A DNA stretch of 64,000 nucleotides, from NCBI GenBank assembly GCA_017303475.1, contig JAFLBO010000015.1, positions 1 to 64,000 of the forward strand. Direction: 5' to 3'. Both the position numbers and the translations under genes were made by a program. Positions 1-7,658 of this stretch are shown here, one piece after another. Numbering within the stretch: position 1 is the first letter of the stretch; every line of letters starts with the position of its first letter. The notes beneath the pieces are model-generated. The model ran no database searches. It saw only the letters and a program-made list of their open reading frames with translations, and was not told where the DNA came from. This stretch comes from Chitinophagales bacterium. GTDB taxonomy: Bacteria; Bacteroidota; Bacteroidia; Chitinophagales; Saprospiraceae.

Positions 1-42
1 TTCCGTTAAAAGTGCTGAAATTTGTGTCTTGCTTAACTGCAT
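1..42 (-). CDS. Possible N-terminus of a gene leaving the left edge
   Basis: On the minus strand an ATG at 42 opens a frame that stays open to the window edge (14 codons, beginning MQLSKTQISA). It lies about 50 bases after the stop of the CHAT gene on the same strand, so it could be the next gene of that cluster. The fragment is too short to recognise a family, and the frame could be open by chance. Confidence 0.25.
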   Translation of the reverse strand, partial: MQLSKTQISALLTE

Positions 43-94
43 CGGGTCTTCTTTTTTAGTAGTGTTTAGCGACCACTAAGATGAAGACCTTTTT

Positions 95-2674
95 TCATTT
101 TACAGACACACTTTTTGGGACATTATCTCGCAAGGCCTTATCTTTTGCTTTTCCTTCATATAGCAATTGTATAAACCGCTCGGCTATGGCATTGGTTTCA
201 GCACTGGGTACCGACCATAAATTGGCCACCACCGCCGGACAACCGGCCAGGGCAAATGAGCGCGATAAACTCATAACCCCTTCACCGCGGCGTACCCTGC
301 CGGCAGCTGTATGACAGGCCGACAACACCGCCACCTGTGCCGAGAGATTCATTTGACTGATTTCCAGGGCATTTAGTATATCTACACCTCCAGTGTCGTT
401 GGGGAATAACAATCCTGTTCGTGTGCGCTCAACAGAATCCACCACACCGTGCATGGCCAGGTGCAGCACCCCATAGTTGCCGGCTTCCTTCAAAAACAAG
501 GACTTATTTACCTCCGGTCCTTTCCAAACGGCCCCGCCCCAGGTTTTACCGGTTTTACCTACCGCCTCCCGCGCTTCCGGCAAATCTGTTACTTCAGGCC
601 CCATCACGGCAAGCAGGGCTGATGGAGCATTATATTCCGGGGCAAATCCGCCGTAATCAGTGCCTCCAGTTTGACCTTTCAGTCTGGATTGCCGCCACAA
701 GGCGCCCGACCATTGATAACTGATATTTTGGTCCTCTGCTAAAAAGCGCGCATTTTCCTGTACCAGCGCTTCAAAAGGCACAGAGAACAGATCGCCATCA
801 GGCACAATGATGACTCGTTTGGCATTCGGGAAATGCTTCAGTGCCGGTTGGTACAAAGCCTGATAAGCCTCCGCAGCAATGGTGTTGTATTGGTCAATGG
901 GATCGGTCCAGCGGGTGAGCGCCACTTGAAGCGAATCAATAAGTACAGACAAATCCTGCGGTTTTCCTAACAATATCCCCCGGATGTTTGACCGGTCCAG
1001 CGCGAATACAATTACCTGATCATCGCCCCAGAAATATTGCAGCAATACTTCTCCCTGCCGGAGGGCGCCACGAATGTCCGCAAGCGGAGCATTTTGCGCC
1101 TGAAACCTGGTTTTTGCCAAGGCTGGCGCCAGGTTTTCAATGGAATCACGCAGCTTTTGCAAACTACGGGTAACATGAAGCAGGCTATCCTTCTTGTTTA
1201 AACCATCCCAGTAGGCAATACTGGACATAAAAAGTTTTTCCTGATCCAGGATTGCCGCTGGTATCTGAGCAGCCTGCCTGATCTCACGCTCCAGAATGCG
1301 TTGTTTGAGCACTCCCGACTTGGCCCTTTCTGCCCGATCATAAGCTTGTTCCATGTATCCCTGACCGGGCTTTAGTTTATCCAAAGCCAGTGCCAGTTCA
1401 ATCCCTGTTTCATAGGTATCGTAGGCATAATCCAAGGCATCCTGACTGGACATTTCATCCTGCATTTCAATTCGAAAAGAATCTAGCGCATCCATGGCGG
1501 TCTGAATCGCTTTTTCTGCCAGCAAGTAATCCTCAGCATTACCGGTTTTGCTTTGGTTCATACTCAAAGCTTCTGCCTTTCCACTAAGCATTTTAACCGG
1601 CCAGAAATCTGCCGCATCTATGGCTATTGGGTTTTGTGATAAATCATTTGCCGCTACTTTGCTTGTTGATAAATGTAAGGCATACTGGAACGTTTGTGCA
1701 GAACGTTGAAACTGATTTCGCTTCAATTCAGCAGCACCACGATAATATACAGCTTTGGCAGAATCCTTTGCATTTTCAGCCAGGTCATAAGCCTGTTGAT
1801 AATATTGATTTGCCTGGGTGGTATCGCCCAGCGCCTCGTAACACTTACTCATTGCACGCGCCAATTCGGCGTCGAGTTCAGATTTTTGCACACTGCGCTT
1901 GAATTGCGGCAAGGCTTCGGCGAAACGATTTTCATCCAGATAACTCCAACCCAGATTGGATTCCAATCGACCATAACTTTCGGGATATACTGCTGCTGCA
2001 CGATGATAATAGGTACGGGCAGTTTCTGAATCGCCGGTGAAGCGACTGATGTCGCCGAGATTGATGAAGGATTCGGATAAGTTATATAGGTTTTTTTCTG
2101 CCTCTAAGTAGTTCAGAGAAGTTAAATAATAATTTTTTGCTTCCTGGTAATCACATTTTAATATTAAAGCATAACCTATATTCATAAAAGCTGTTCCGAT
2201 ACCTGTTTTACAATTATGCTTAAGTAATCCTTGCAGGCTTCTCTCATAATACCAGGCGCCAAGCTCGAAGTCGTCACAATTTAGGAACGCAAAGCCCAGC
2301 AAACCATTGAGTTTGGCTGTGATACTATCATCAATAGTTTGCATGCTAACTACAGGAAATAGTTGTTCCACGGCTATTTCTGCCTCTCCATTTTCCTTTT
2401 GTGCTCTGGTTTTCCATTTCAGCGCATTATACCAATCTACTCGTAGATCATTGCGATCCAGCATCTTAATGATAGAATCAGAATACTTCAAAAATTGTGC
2501 ATAGTTATCAGCTTCATAGAGTGCCATTTGTTTATCCAATAAAGCCTTTGCATCTGGCTTATCTGAGGACGCTGGAGCACCTTTTTGTGCCAGGGAATAA
2601 AAAACCATCAAGGCAAGGGCTGCGACAGCCGTTGCCTTGATAGGTTGTATGGAATATTTCAACCAATGGGTCAT
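95..2674 (-). CDS. TPR-CHAT domain protein (caspase-like peptidase family), short C-terminus
   Basis: 859 aa. An N-terminal hydrophobic segment (about residues 12-28) suggests a signal peptide or anchor. Residues about 40-450 are helical TPR-like repeats (pairs such as GLLGFAFLNCDDFELGAWYY). The C-terminal 300 residues form a CHAT domain, a caspase-like fold related to separase and HET-C-associated proteases. The expected catalytic pair is present: His in LHLAMHG and Cys in LSACHTAAG, followed by RRGEG and the typical ANLWSV motif. The protein stops soon after KDKALRD, whereas most CHAT domains run on about 30-40 residues to a HPYYWA-type motif. The other two frames stop quickly, so this looks like a genuine shortened end and not a recent frameshift. 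It starts 12 bases after the upstream secreted-protein gene, so the two are probably co-transcribed. Peptidase activity and substrate are not shown; the neighbouring protein is a candidate partner. Confidence 0.88.
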   Translation of the reverse strand: MTHWLKYSIQPIKATAVAALALMVFYSLAQKGAPASSDKPDAKALLDKQMALYEADNYAQFLKYSDSIIKMLDRNDLRVDWYNALKWKTRAQKENGEAEIAVEQLFPVVSMQTIDDSITAKLNGLLGFAFLNCDDFELGAWYYERSLQGLLKHNCKTGIGTAFMNIGYALILKCDYQEAKNYYLTSLNYLEAEKNLYNLSESFINLGDISRFTGDSETARTYYHRAAAVYPESYGRLESNLGWSYLDENRFAEALPQFKRSVQKSELDAELARAMSKCYEALGDTTQANQYYQQAYDLAENAKDSAKAVYYRGAAELKRNQFQRSAQTFQYALHLSTSKVAANDLSQNPIAIDAADFWPVKMLSGKAEALSMNQSKTGNAEDYLLAEKAIQTAMDALDSFRIEMQDEMSSQDALDYAYDTYETGIELALALDKLKPGQGYMEQAYDRAERAKSGVLKQRILEREIRQAAQIPAAILDQEKLFMSSIAYWDGLNKKDSLLHVTRSLQKLRDSIENLAPALAKTRFQAQNAPLADIRGALRQGEVLLQYFWGDDQVIVFALDRSNIRGILLGKPQDLSVLIDSLQVALTRWTDPIDQYNTIAAEAYQALYQPALKHFPNAKRVIIVPDGDLFSVPFEALVQENARFLAEDQNISYQWSGALWRQSRLKGQTGGTDYGGFAPEYNAPSALLAVMGPEVTDLPEAREAVGKTGKTWGGAVWKGPEVNKSLFLKEAGNYGVLHLAMHGVVDSVERTRTGLLFPNDTGGVDILNALEISQMNLSAQVAVLSACHTAAGRVRRGEGVMSLSRSFALAGCPAVVANLWSVPSAETNAIAERFIQLLYEGKAKDKALRDNVPKSVSVK

Positions 2675-2686
2675 ATAATCATGAAA

Positions 2687-4030
2687 TTAGGGTTTTGGAC
2701 GTTCTTTTTTCGGCCGGAAAAGCGATTTGAAGCATTTACAGAATGTAGGTTTAGAGCACCCTAGGTATACTGTTTCTATATTGGTGGATATAGGATCTAA
2801 TGGAAAATAATTTCCGGAACTATCCTTACCATAAAAGGTAATAACAGCATAATTATGTATATCATTAACAATATTTGTTTTGGTCGCAACATCAAACTCA
2901 AACGAATAAATGGTTTGACTATATATATAAATTGGGCTATTTTGGCCTAACCCTGGCAATCCATTGAGATCGGCTTGGCGAAACTCAATTGATTTATTGA
3001 CATTACTATTAGCAACAATAGTGGCGGGTACAACTTGAAGACCATTCATTACAGGTGGATTATATACACTGTATGAAATTGGCATAAGTTCATTGGCTAA
3101 AGGATCCCATATAACGACCTTTTCAACAGCTGCCTTTCCATCATTATGAAACTGAAGTTTATAGTGTAATCTTGTGGAAGATTTAGGATCACATATCCTC
3201 TTAATGTTCACTATTTTTTGATTGGGGTCATGAGGATGTTGTCTTGTGGTTACTGTAATCAATTGGCCATCTGGAGAACATGATATAACTCCATTTAGAT
3301 CAGGCATATTTTGCAGAGCAAAAGTTAAAGGCTGGCCAACTGAAACCGTATTATCCACAAATAATTTCAAAAAAACATGATGAAATTCCGCCATTTGTGA
3401 TGTTGCGAAGTTGGATATTTCTATTTTTGAGCCAACCAAGTTAACAGATTCTCCCGCAAACTTATACTTATCAATCATGTAAACATTTTGAGGCAATGTT
3501 AATTCTATCTTTTTACTTGGGGTAAAAGTACATGAGGATGGCACCGATCTATAGGTAACAACCATGTATGTAAAAAAGCCTGGAGCGAACTCCCATGTAT
3601 GATTTGCCTGCCAGTGTGCGCCAGGATTAAAACCTACGGATTCTGGCAACTGAAACATTATTGGATTCGGAGGAGGCACATATTTCGTCACTTCTTCTTG
3701 TGTTAATGACGGATTCCCAGTACCTCCCTTTTTTGTTATACTTGCAATCACATTTTTGTCTGAAGTCCAAGATTTATATGGTTTCCAGGTTACTTCATTT
3801 GAGCCGGAGGCGAGACTTCCATTGGAAAGAGTAATTTTCTTTTGTTTCATCTGACCATCTGGAAAAATCCATGTAACTAAATCATCCTGTGTCCAAGGAT
3901 TTGTATTATCGGTTTGAATCGTAAATGTGTAAACACCGTATATATCTACACTGAAATTAAATGAGTAAGTAGCATTAATTAAACTGAGATTCACTCCCCA
4001 AAATACCAACATCAAAAAAACTTGCTTCAT
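2687..4030 (-). CDS. Secreted protein with a diverged DUF7619-like domain
   Basis: 447 aa with a clear signal peptide (MKQVFLMLVFWGVNLSLINA). The N-terminal third looks like a beta-sandwich (WTQDDLVTWIFPDG). Residues about 260-420 contain HDPNQKIVNI and a YKLQFHNDGKAAVEKVVIWD stretch that resemble the DPNDK and RIRFQNTGNDTAF signatures of the two DUF7619-type proteins at 29688-32510 and 37258-40005, but much diverged. The tail is Cys- and Lys-rich (CSKPTFCKCFKSLF) and has no recognisable T9SS sorting domain. It is the first gene of a probable two-gene unit with the CHAT protein 12 bases downstream and is divergent from the sigma factor gene. Function is unknown; a partner or substrate role for CHAT is only a hypothesis. 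Confidence 0.75.
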   Translation of the reverse strand: MKQVFLMLVFWGVNLSLINATYSFNFSVDIYGVYTFTIQTDNTNPWTQDDLVTWIFPDGQMKQKKITLSNGSLASGSNEVTWKPYKSWTSDKNVIASITKKGGTGNPSLTQEEVTKYVPPPNPIMFQLPESVGFNPGAHWQANHTWEFAPGFFTYMVVTYRSVPSSCTFTPSKKIELTLPQNVYMIDKYKFAGESVNLVGSKIEISNFATSQMAEFHHVFLKLFVDNTVSVGQPLTFALQNMPDLNGVISCSPDGQLITVTTRQHPHDPNQKIVNIKRICDPKSSTRLHYKLQFHNDGKAAVEKVVIWDPLANELMPISYSVYNPPVMNGLQVVPATIVANSNVNKSIEFRQADLNGLPGLGQNSPIYIYSQTIYSFEFDVATKTNIVNDIHNYAVITFYGKDSSGNYFPLDPISTNIETVYLGCSKPTFCKCFKSLFRPKKERPKP

Positions 4031-4156
4031 AAGTGTACGTTGTTGAAATGGTTATGCTTTTTTTGGATCATTCGCCAGAAGGCCGAACAAAATGGATTAA
4101 ATAATCAAAAAACCTGAAATAGGATTTGGCAAATATAGCCCTCGTTCTGAATTAAC

Positions 4157-4182
4157 CAAAGGTATTTTCCATAACCCTGCAA
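4157..4182 (-). promoter_or_regulatory. Candidate Bacteroidota promoter for the secreted protein-CHAT unit
   Basis: On the minus strand TACCTTTG (4164-4157) matches the Bacteroidota -7 consensus TAnnTTTG, with TTG at 4182-4180 as a possible -33 element. The spacer of 15 bases is shorter than the usual 17-20, so the assignment is tentative. It would give a leader of about 120 bases. Confidence 0.35.
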
Positions 4183-4205
4183 CCTGATAATGCACAGTTG
4201 CAAAA

Positions 4206-4910
4206 ATGCAAGTGCACTTGATGTTTTTTTCTTATTTTTCCTGCAAAGCTCTTTTACCTTTGGCCAAACAAACAGCATCCAACACCTTGACCGCATCTGA
4301 ATTTGAGCGATTTGCAGCCGGAGACGAAACTGAGCTGACCGCTTTTTTTAAACAGCACTTTGGGTATGTAACCGGCTGGTTGATTTACCGGGAGAAATGT
4401 CCGCCGGACCAGGCCCGGGAGTGGTATGCCGATGCAGTACTGCGGGTGCGACTAAAAGCCATGCAAGGAGAGGTAAGCGCCGGAAATCTGAGGGCATATC
4501 TGCTCAAAACGGCCATCAATTTCCACAAAATGGAACAACGCCGAGAAAGTAGTCTGCTTAAACGACACGAACGTTTTCTGGAACAACTCCCTCCCAATGC
4601 TGCCGACGAAGACTTTGACCAACTGATTAAAGAAGAGGAAACAGCCGGAATCGACCTCAAACAACAACGAAACATTCTGGTTTTACAAAAAGCGCTTGCG
4701 CTTCTGGGCGATGCCTGTCGACAACTGTTAACAGACACCATCCTGCATGGCATTAAAGTAGGTCAACTCGTGGAAAAATACGGATTAAAGGATGCCCGTG
4801 GCGTAACTGCCAAAAAACAGGATTGTAAAGGGCAACTGCAGCGATTGGTCCATAAAGTACTTCAACAATTGGGTTGGTCTGCTGATCAAATATCCATCCC
4901 GATGCTTTGA
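4206..4910 (+). CDS. ECF-like sigma-70 family RNA polymerase sigma factor
   Basis: Up to 234 aa. The FERFAAGDETELTAFFKQHF segment matches the start of sigma region 2 in ECF factors, and residues about 150-225 (RNILVLQKALALLGDACRQL, then LVEKYGLKDARGV) match region 4 with a helix-turn-helix. Such factors direct RNA polymerase to a small regulon and are usually held by a membrane protein encoded next door, which fits the gene starting 75 bases downstream. The start is uncertain: ATG at 4206 or 4221 gives an unusual hydrophobic lead (MFFSYFSC), and a TTG around 4260 would begin nearer the conserved region. It is diverged from well-known ECF groups. The divergent secreted protein-CHAT genes are plausible targets, by position only. 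Confidence 0.75.
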   Translation: MQVHLMFFSYFSCKALLPLAKQTASNTLTASEFERFAAGDETELTAFFKQHFGYVTGWLIYREKCPPDQAREWYADAVLRVRLKAMQGEVSAGNLRAYLLKTAINFHKMEQRRESSLLKRHERFLEQLPPNAADEDFDQLIKEEETAGIDLKQQRNILVLQKALALLGDACRQLLTDTILHGIKVGQLVEKYGLKDARGVTAKKQDCKGQLQRLVHKVLQQLGWSADQISIPML

Positions 4911-4985
4911 ACCCCGTTAAAAGCCTGCATTTCTATTTTTTTGCATTATTAAACCACATCATCCCAAACACGCGAATCCAGCTAC

Positions 4986-5714
4986 ATGAACCACAACGAC
5001 GAGACACAGATTCAGGACTATGCCGCCGGGCTGCTTTCTGGCAGTCAAAAGGCCGAGTTCGAGCGCAGGCTACATGCCGAGCCGGATTTGAAGGCAGAGC
5101 TCGACCTGTATGTGGCCATGACGGCCCTGGATCAGCAGCGATTGAAGCAATCGCTTTTTAACAGTCTTGAACCTCACGAAATGCAGCCCTTAAAACCGGG
5201 CATATCCGGCAAATGGATCTGGGGGGCTGCCGGGCTGTTAGTTTTGATACTCATTGGAGTCTGGTATACGCAGCTCCCGCACCCCCCTGCGCAACCAGCT
5301 ACTGCTCAGGAAATTGCGTTCGCATTAATCAAGGAAGCCTATCCACCACCAGTGGCGGCTATGGGTGGCAACGATGCCTCCAAAGCCAATCAACAACAGG
5401 CCTACCTCGCCTATCGAAACAAACGTTATACCGAAGCTGCAAGCCTGCTTAAAACATTGGCCGATCAGCCTGGCGCTTCAGACGAACTCATATTCTATAC
5501 CGGAGAATCCTGTCTGCAAACAGGGGAATGGAATGCTGCCATTTCTTATTTTGATAAAGTAGGGCCAGGATATTGGAACGACATTGCCCAATGGAGAATG
5601 GCTCTTGCCTTGATCCAAACCGGACAAAAAGATGCAGCTAAGTTTTTATTACAGGAGTTGCAGACTGGGAACAAGAAAAACGAGGTGGAAAAGCTCCTGA
5701 AAACGCTGCAATAA
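4986..5714 (+). CDS. Single-pass membrane TPR protein, probable anti-sigma factor
   Basis: 242 aa. The N-terminal about 75 residues (IQDYAAGLLSGSQKAEFERR) resemble the cytoplasmic domain of FecR/RskA-type anti-sigma factors, in which a short helix pattern with L..G.L...E...FE occurs. A single membrane helix follows at about residues 77-95 (WIWGAAGLLVLILIGVWY). The C-terminal part outside the membrane holds two or three TPR-like helix pairs (QQAYLAYRNKRYTEAASLLK, then GESCLQTGEWNAAISYFDKV). It lies 75 bases after the sigma factor gene, in the arrangement expected for a sigma/anti-sigma pair in which the TPR part senses an envelope signal or binds a partner. No zinc-binding HxxxCxxC motif is present. 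The role is inferred from topology and context. Confidence 0.75.
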   Translation: MNHNDETQIQDYAAGLLSGSQKAEFERRLHAEPDLKAELDLYVAMTALDQQRLKQSLFNSLEPHEMQPLKPGISGKWIWGAAGLLVLILIGVWYTQLPHPPAQPATAQEIAFALIKEAYPPPVAAMGGNDASKANQQQAYLAYRNKRYTEAASLLKTLADQPGASDELIFYTGESCLQTGEWNAAISYFDKVGPGYWNDIAQWRMALALIQTGQKDAAKFLLQELQTGNKKNEVEKLLKTLQ

Positions 5715-5720
5715 AGAGCA

Positions 5721-6263
5721 TCAAGCCTTCGCCATTTGCCCCCTCTTATTTTTGAACAGTTGAATTAATGACCACAGAATAATCAGATTTCCGGCAAAAA
5801 TACCAGACCATTTCAACACAGTAAAAAAGCAGCTTAGTATGGCAACTGTTGTTGAAAACCCTTTTTCGTCCAGCAAAAGCCAGGTAACCCATACATTTTC
5901 CATCCAATCTGCCAGGGTAACCCAAAAACCCAGCCACCACCACCGCCGTGCCCGCAAGGCTACTAATGCTGTGGCAAAAAACAAGCCGGCGATCACTGGA
6001 AAAACCAGATCCACCGTCCACTGTGCAATCAGGTATAGATGCCGTCCTTCCGCCCCATAGGCATCCACCATCATCCTGGCCTTTTCTGGCCAGTAAAACA
6101 ATTCCAGATCTATCACTCCTACCCCACCTGATAAGGCCTTTATATCGGCCTCCAGAGAAGGCATGATGCCGCCTGAAAAAACTACGAACAGAAGCAACAG
6201 CAACAGCACATACCTGGGCTTTGCAATTTTTAAAATAAACGCTGGCGGTTCTTTTACACTCAT
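5721..6263 (-). CDS. Small multi-pass inner-membrane protein of unknown function
   Basis: 180 aa with about four hydrophobic segments: YVLLLLLLFVVFSG near residue 20, LVFPVIAGLFFATALVAL near 85, a Trp-rich WWWLGFWVTLADWMENVWV near 110, and WSGIFAGNLIILWSLIQLF near 155. The C-terminus is basic (KNKRGQ), consistent with a cytoplasmic end. I do not recognise the family. An overlapping frame (5746-6282) is also open but lacks a membrane-protein pattern, so this frame was chosen. It converges on the anti-sigma-like gene, with the two stop codons only a few bases apart. Confidence 0.75.
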   Translation of the reverse strand: MSVKEPPAFILKIAKPRYVLLLLLLFVVFSGGIMPSLEADIKALSGGVGVIDLELFYWPEKARMMVDAYGAEGRHLYLIAQWTVDLVFPVIAGLFFATALVALRARRWWWLGFWVTLADWMENVWVTWLLLDEKGFSTTVAILSCFFTVLKWSGIFAGNLIILWSLIQLFKNKRGQMAKA

Positions 6264-6429
6264 ATCTTTTTGTTAATGACACAAAGTTGGGGGTATGACA
6301 AGCGGGTATTCACCGGTGCAATGCGCAAAAAAGGTAAAAAAGTGTAAAAATTCAGGGCCCGAAAGCCGTAAAGCTGGCAAATGCCCCATCGAGTGCCGAT
6401 GTTTGTGGAACGAAAACCCACTACCGGAT

Positions 6430-7119
6430 ATGCAGATACTATTGGTAGACGACGACCTGACCCTCAGCCCGCTCACCAAGGAATACCTGGAAGCCAAAGG
6501 CTATACCGTCACCCTGCGTCACAGCGGGGATGAAGGCCTGAATGCATTTAAATCAGGCAATTATGATGGCTGCATTCTGGATGTTAAAATGCCCATGAAA
6601 GACGGCTTTTCTTTGGCAGAAGACATTCGGAAAATCAGCCCCGACATGCCCATTTTGTTTCTAACTGGCGCCATTCAAAAGGAAGAACGTATCAGAGGAC
6701 TGGCACTTGGAGCCGATGATTACATCACAAAGCCGTTCAGCATGGAAGAACTCTTCCTGCGCGTGCGCAACACCCTCAAACGCAGCGCCAATCAACAAAA
6801 ACAGGCAGATAAATCTGTACACCAGATTGGTCAATACCGTTTTGATGTAGCCACCCGTGAACTTTATGGCGGGCCTGAAATGATTAAACTAACAGCCATA
6901 GAAGCCAAATTGCTCCAGCTTTTCTGCGAAAGCGATAACGGAATTATTCGTCGCGACATAGCCCTGCAACGCATCTGGGGAGATGAAGACATGCTAAAGG
7001 GTCGTAGCCTCAATGTATATGTGAGCAAATTGCGCACCTTCCTATCTGAAGACCCTGCCATCGAGATACTCAATGTACATGGAGAAGGGTATCAGATGGT
7101 AGTGAGGGAGAGTACATGA
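6430..7119 (+). CDS. OmpR-family response regulator
   Basis: 229 aa. A receiver domain (residues 1-118) carries the acidic pair DDD at 7-9, phosphoacceptor Asp51 in CILDVKMP, Thr79 and Lys101 in ADDYITKPF. A winged-helix DNA-binding domain follows (about 130-229, with RSLNVYVSKLR and a C-terminal HGEGYQM hairpin). The ATG at 6430 was chosen because it begins directly at the receiver strand MQILLVDDD; the frame is open 45 codons further upstream but that stretch is Lys- and Cys-rich and unlike a receiver domain. It sits beside an HPt protein and a convergent hybrid kinase, so it may be the output of that phosphorelay. Its last codons and stop come from a repeated AGTACATGA word shared with the element that follows. 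Confidence 0.93.
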   Translation: MQILLVDDDLTLSPLTKEYLEAKGYTVTLRHSGDEGLNAFKSGNYDGCILDVKMPMKDGFSLAEDIRKISPDMPILFLTGAIQKEERIRGLALGADDYITKPFSMEELFLRVRNTLKRSANQQKQADKSVHQIGQYRFDVATRELYGGPEMIKLTAIEAKLLQLFCESDNGIIRRDIALQRIWGDEDMLKGRSLNVYVSKLRTFLSEDPAIEILNVHGEGYQMVVREST

Positions 7120-7350
7120 GTGAAGAGTACATGATTACATGATTGACGAGGGAGGCGTTCAGCTTGGTTCACCCACAGGGCCGCAGGCCCATAAGCCCCA
7201 GCGTGGCGGTCATATTGGTAGCTAAGCGGTCATTTTTTGGGAATATGATTGACGAGGAGACCATTTGGCACAGCGCGAGCCATTCAAACCCTTCAAACCC
7301 ATTCAAGCCCTTCAAACCTCTAAAACCCATCAAACAGCGGCGGCTAAACC
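7108..7350. repeat. Intergenic word-repeat element A
   Basis: The spacer between the response regulator and the HPt gene is almost wholly repetitive. It begins with copies of GTACATGA and TTGACGA (7110-7150). A hairpin core follows: GGAGGCGTTCAGCTTGGTTC at 7151-7170, then ACAGGGCC-GCA-GGCCC at 7174-7190. It ends with 9-base words of the type TTCAAACCC (7284-7335). The core and first word set are shared with the element at 34157-34392, and the core also with the one at 41053-41215. The first word overlaps the stop codon of the response regulator gene. Confidence 0.8.
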
Positions 7351-7363
7351 CGCCGGTACAGCA

Positions 7364-7639
7364 ATGACACTTAATACAGAAAAACTGGTATCACTACTGG
7401 GTACCGAAGAGGCTGCCCAGCGATTTGTAGAGATGTTTCAGCAACAATGGCCGGAACAATTAGCTGCGTTAAAACAGGCGCTTAAGGATGAAGATTGGGA
7501 AAATGCAAGCAACACCGCACATTCCCTTAAAAGCCAATGCAGGTATTTAGGGTTAGATAACCTGGCCGACATTTTACAAAACATTGAAAATCAGCCTGAT
7601 TCATCTCACGACCTCTCTTTGTTTCCACCTGTTTTTTAG
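7364..7639 (+). CDS. Histidine phosphotransfer (HPt) domain protein
   Basis: 91 aa, all one HPt domain. The phosphorylatable histidine is His53 in the signature TAHSLKSQCRYLG, flanked by the expected amphipathic helices (VEMFQQQWPEQLAALKQAL before, LADILQNIE after). ATG 7364 was preferred over an earlier in-frame start at 7265, because the extra 33 residues are encoded by the intergenic word repeats. An HPt protein accepts phosphate from the receiver domain of a hybrid kinase and passes it to a response regulator. A hybrid kinase converges on it 19 bases away and a response regulator is upstream, so the three make a plausible complete relay. The C-terminus (SLFPPVF) is short and unusual. Confidence 0.88.
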   Translation: MTLNTEKLVSLLGTEEAAQRFVEMFQQQWPEQLAALKQALKDEDWENASNTAHSLKSQCRYLGLDNLADILQNIENQPDSSHDLSLFPPVF

Positions 7640-7658
7640 CCCTACTTTAGAAACCCAG

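Noticed and set aside
95..160. Frameshift at the end of the CHAT gene
   Set aside because: Neither other frame continues with a CHAT-like end, so a simple frameshift does not explain the short C-terminus.
4255..4262. TACCTTTG as a promoter for the sigma factor gene
   Set aside because: It matches the -7 consensus but no TTG is found 17-20 bases upstream, and it lies inside the likely coding region.
5746..6282. Alternative frame over the small membrane protein gene
   Set aside because: It lacks the regular membrane-helix pattern and charged C-terminus of the chosen frame.
6295..6429. Upstream extension of the response regulator from 6295
   Set aside because: The added residues are Lys- and Cys-rich and the receiver domain begins exactly at the ATG at 6430.
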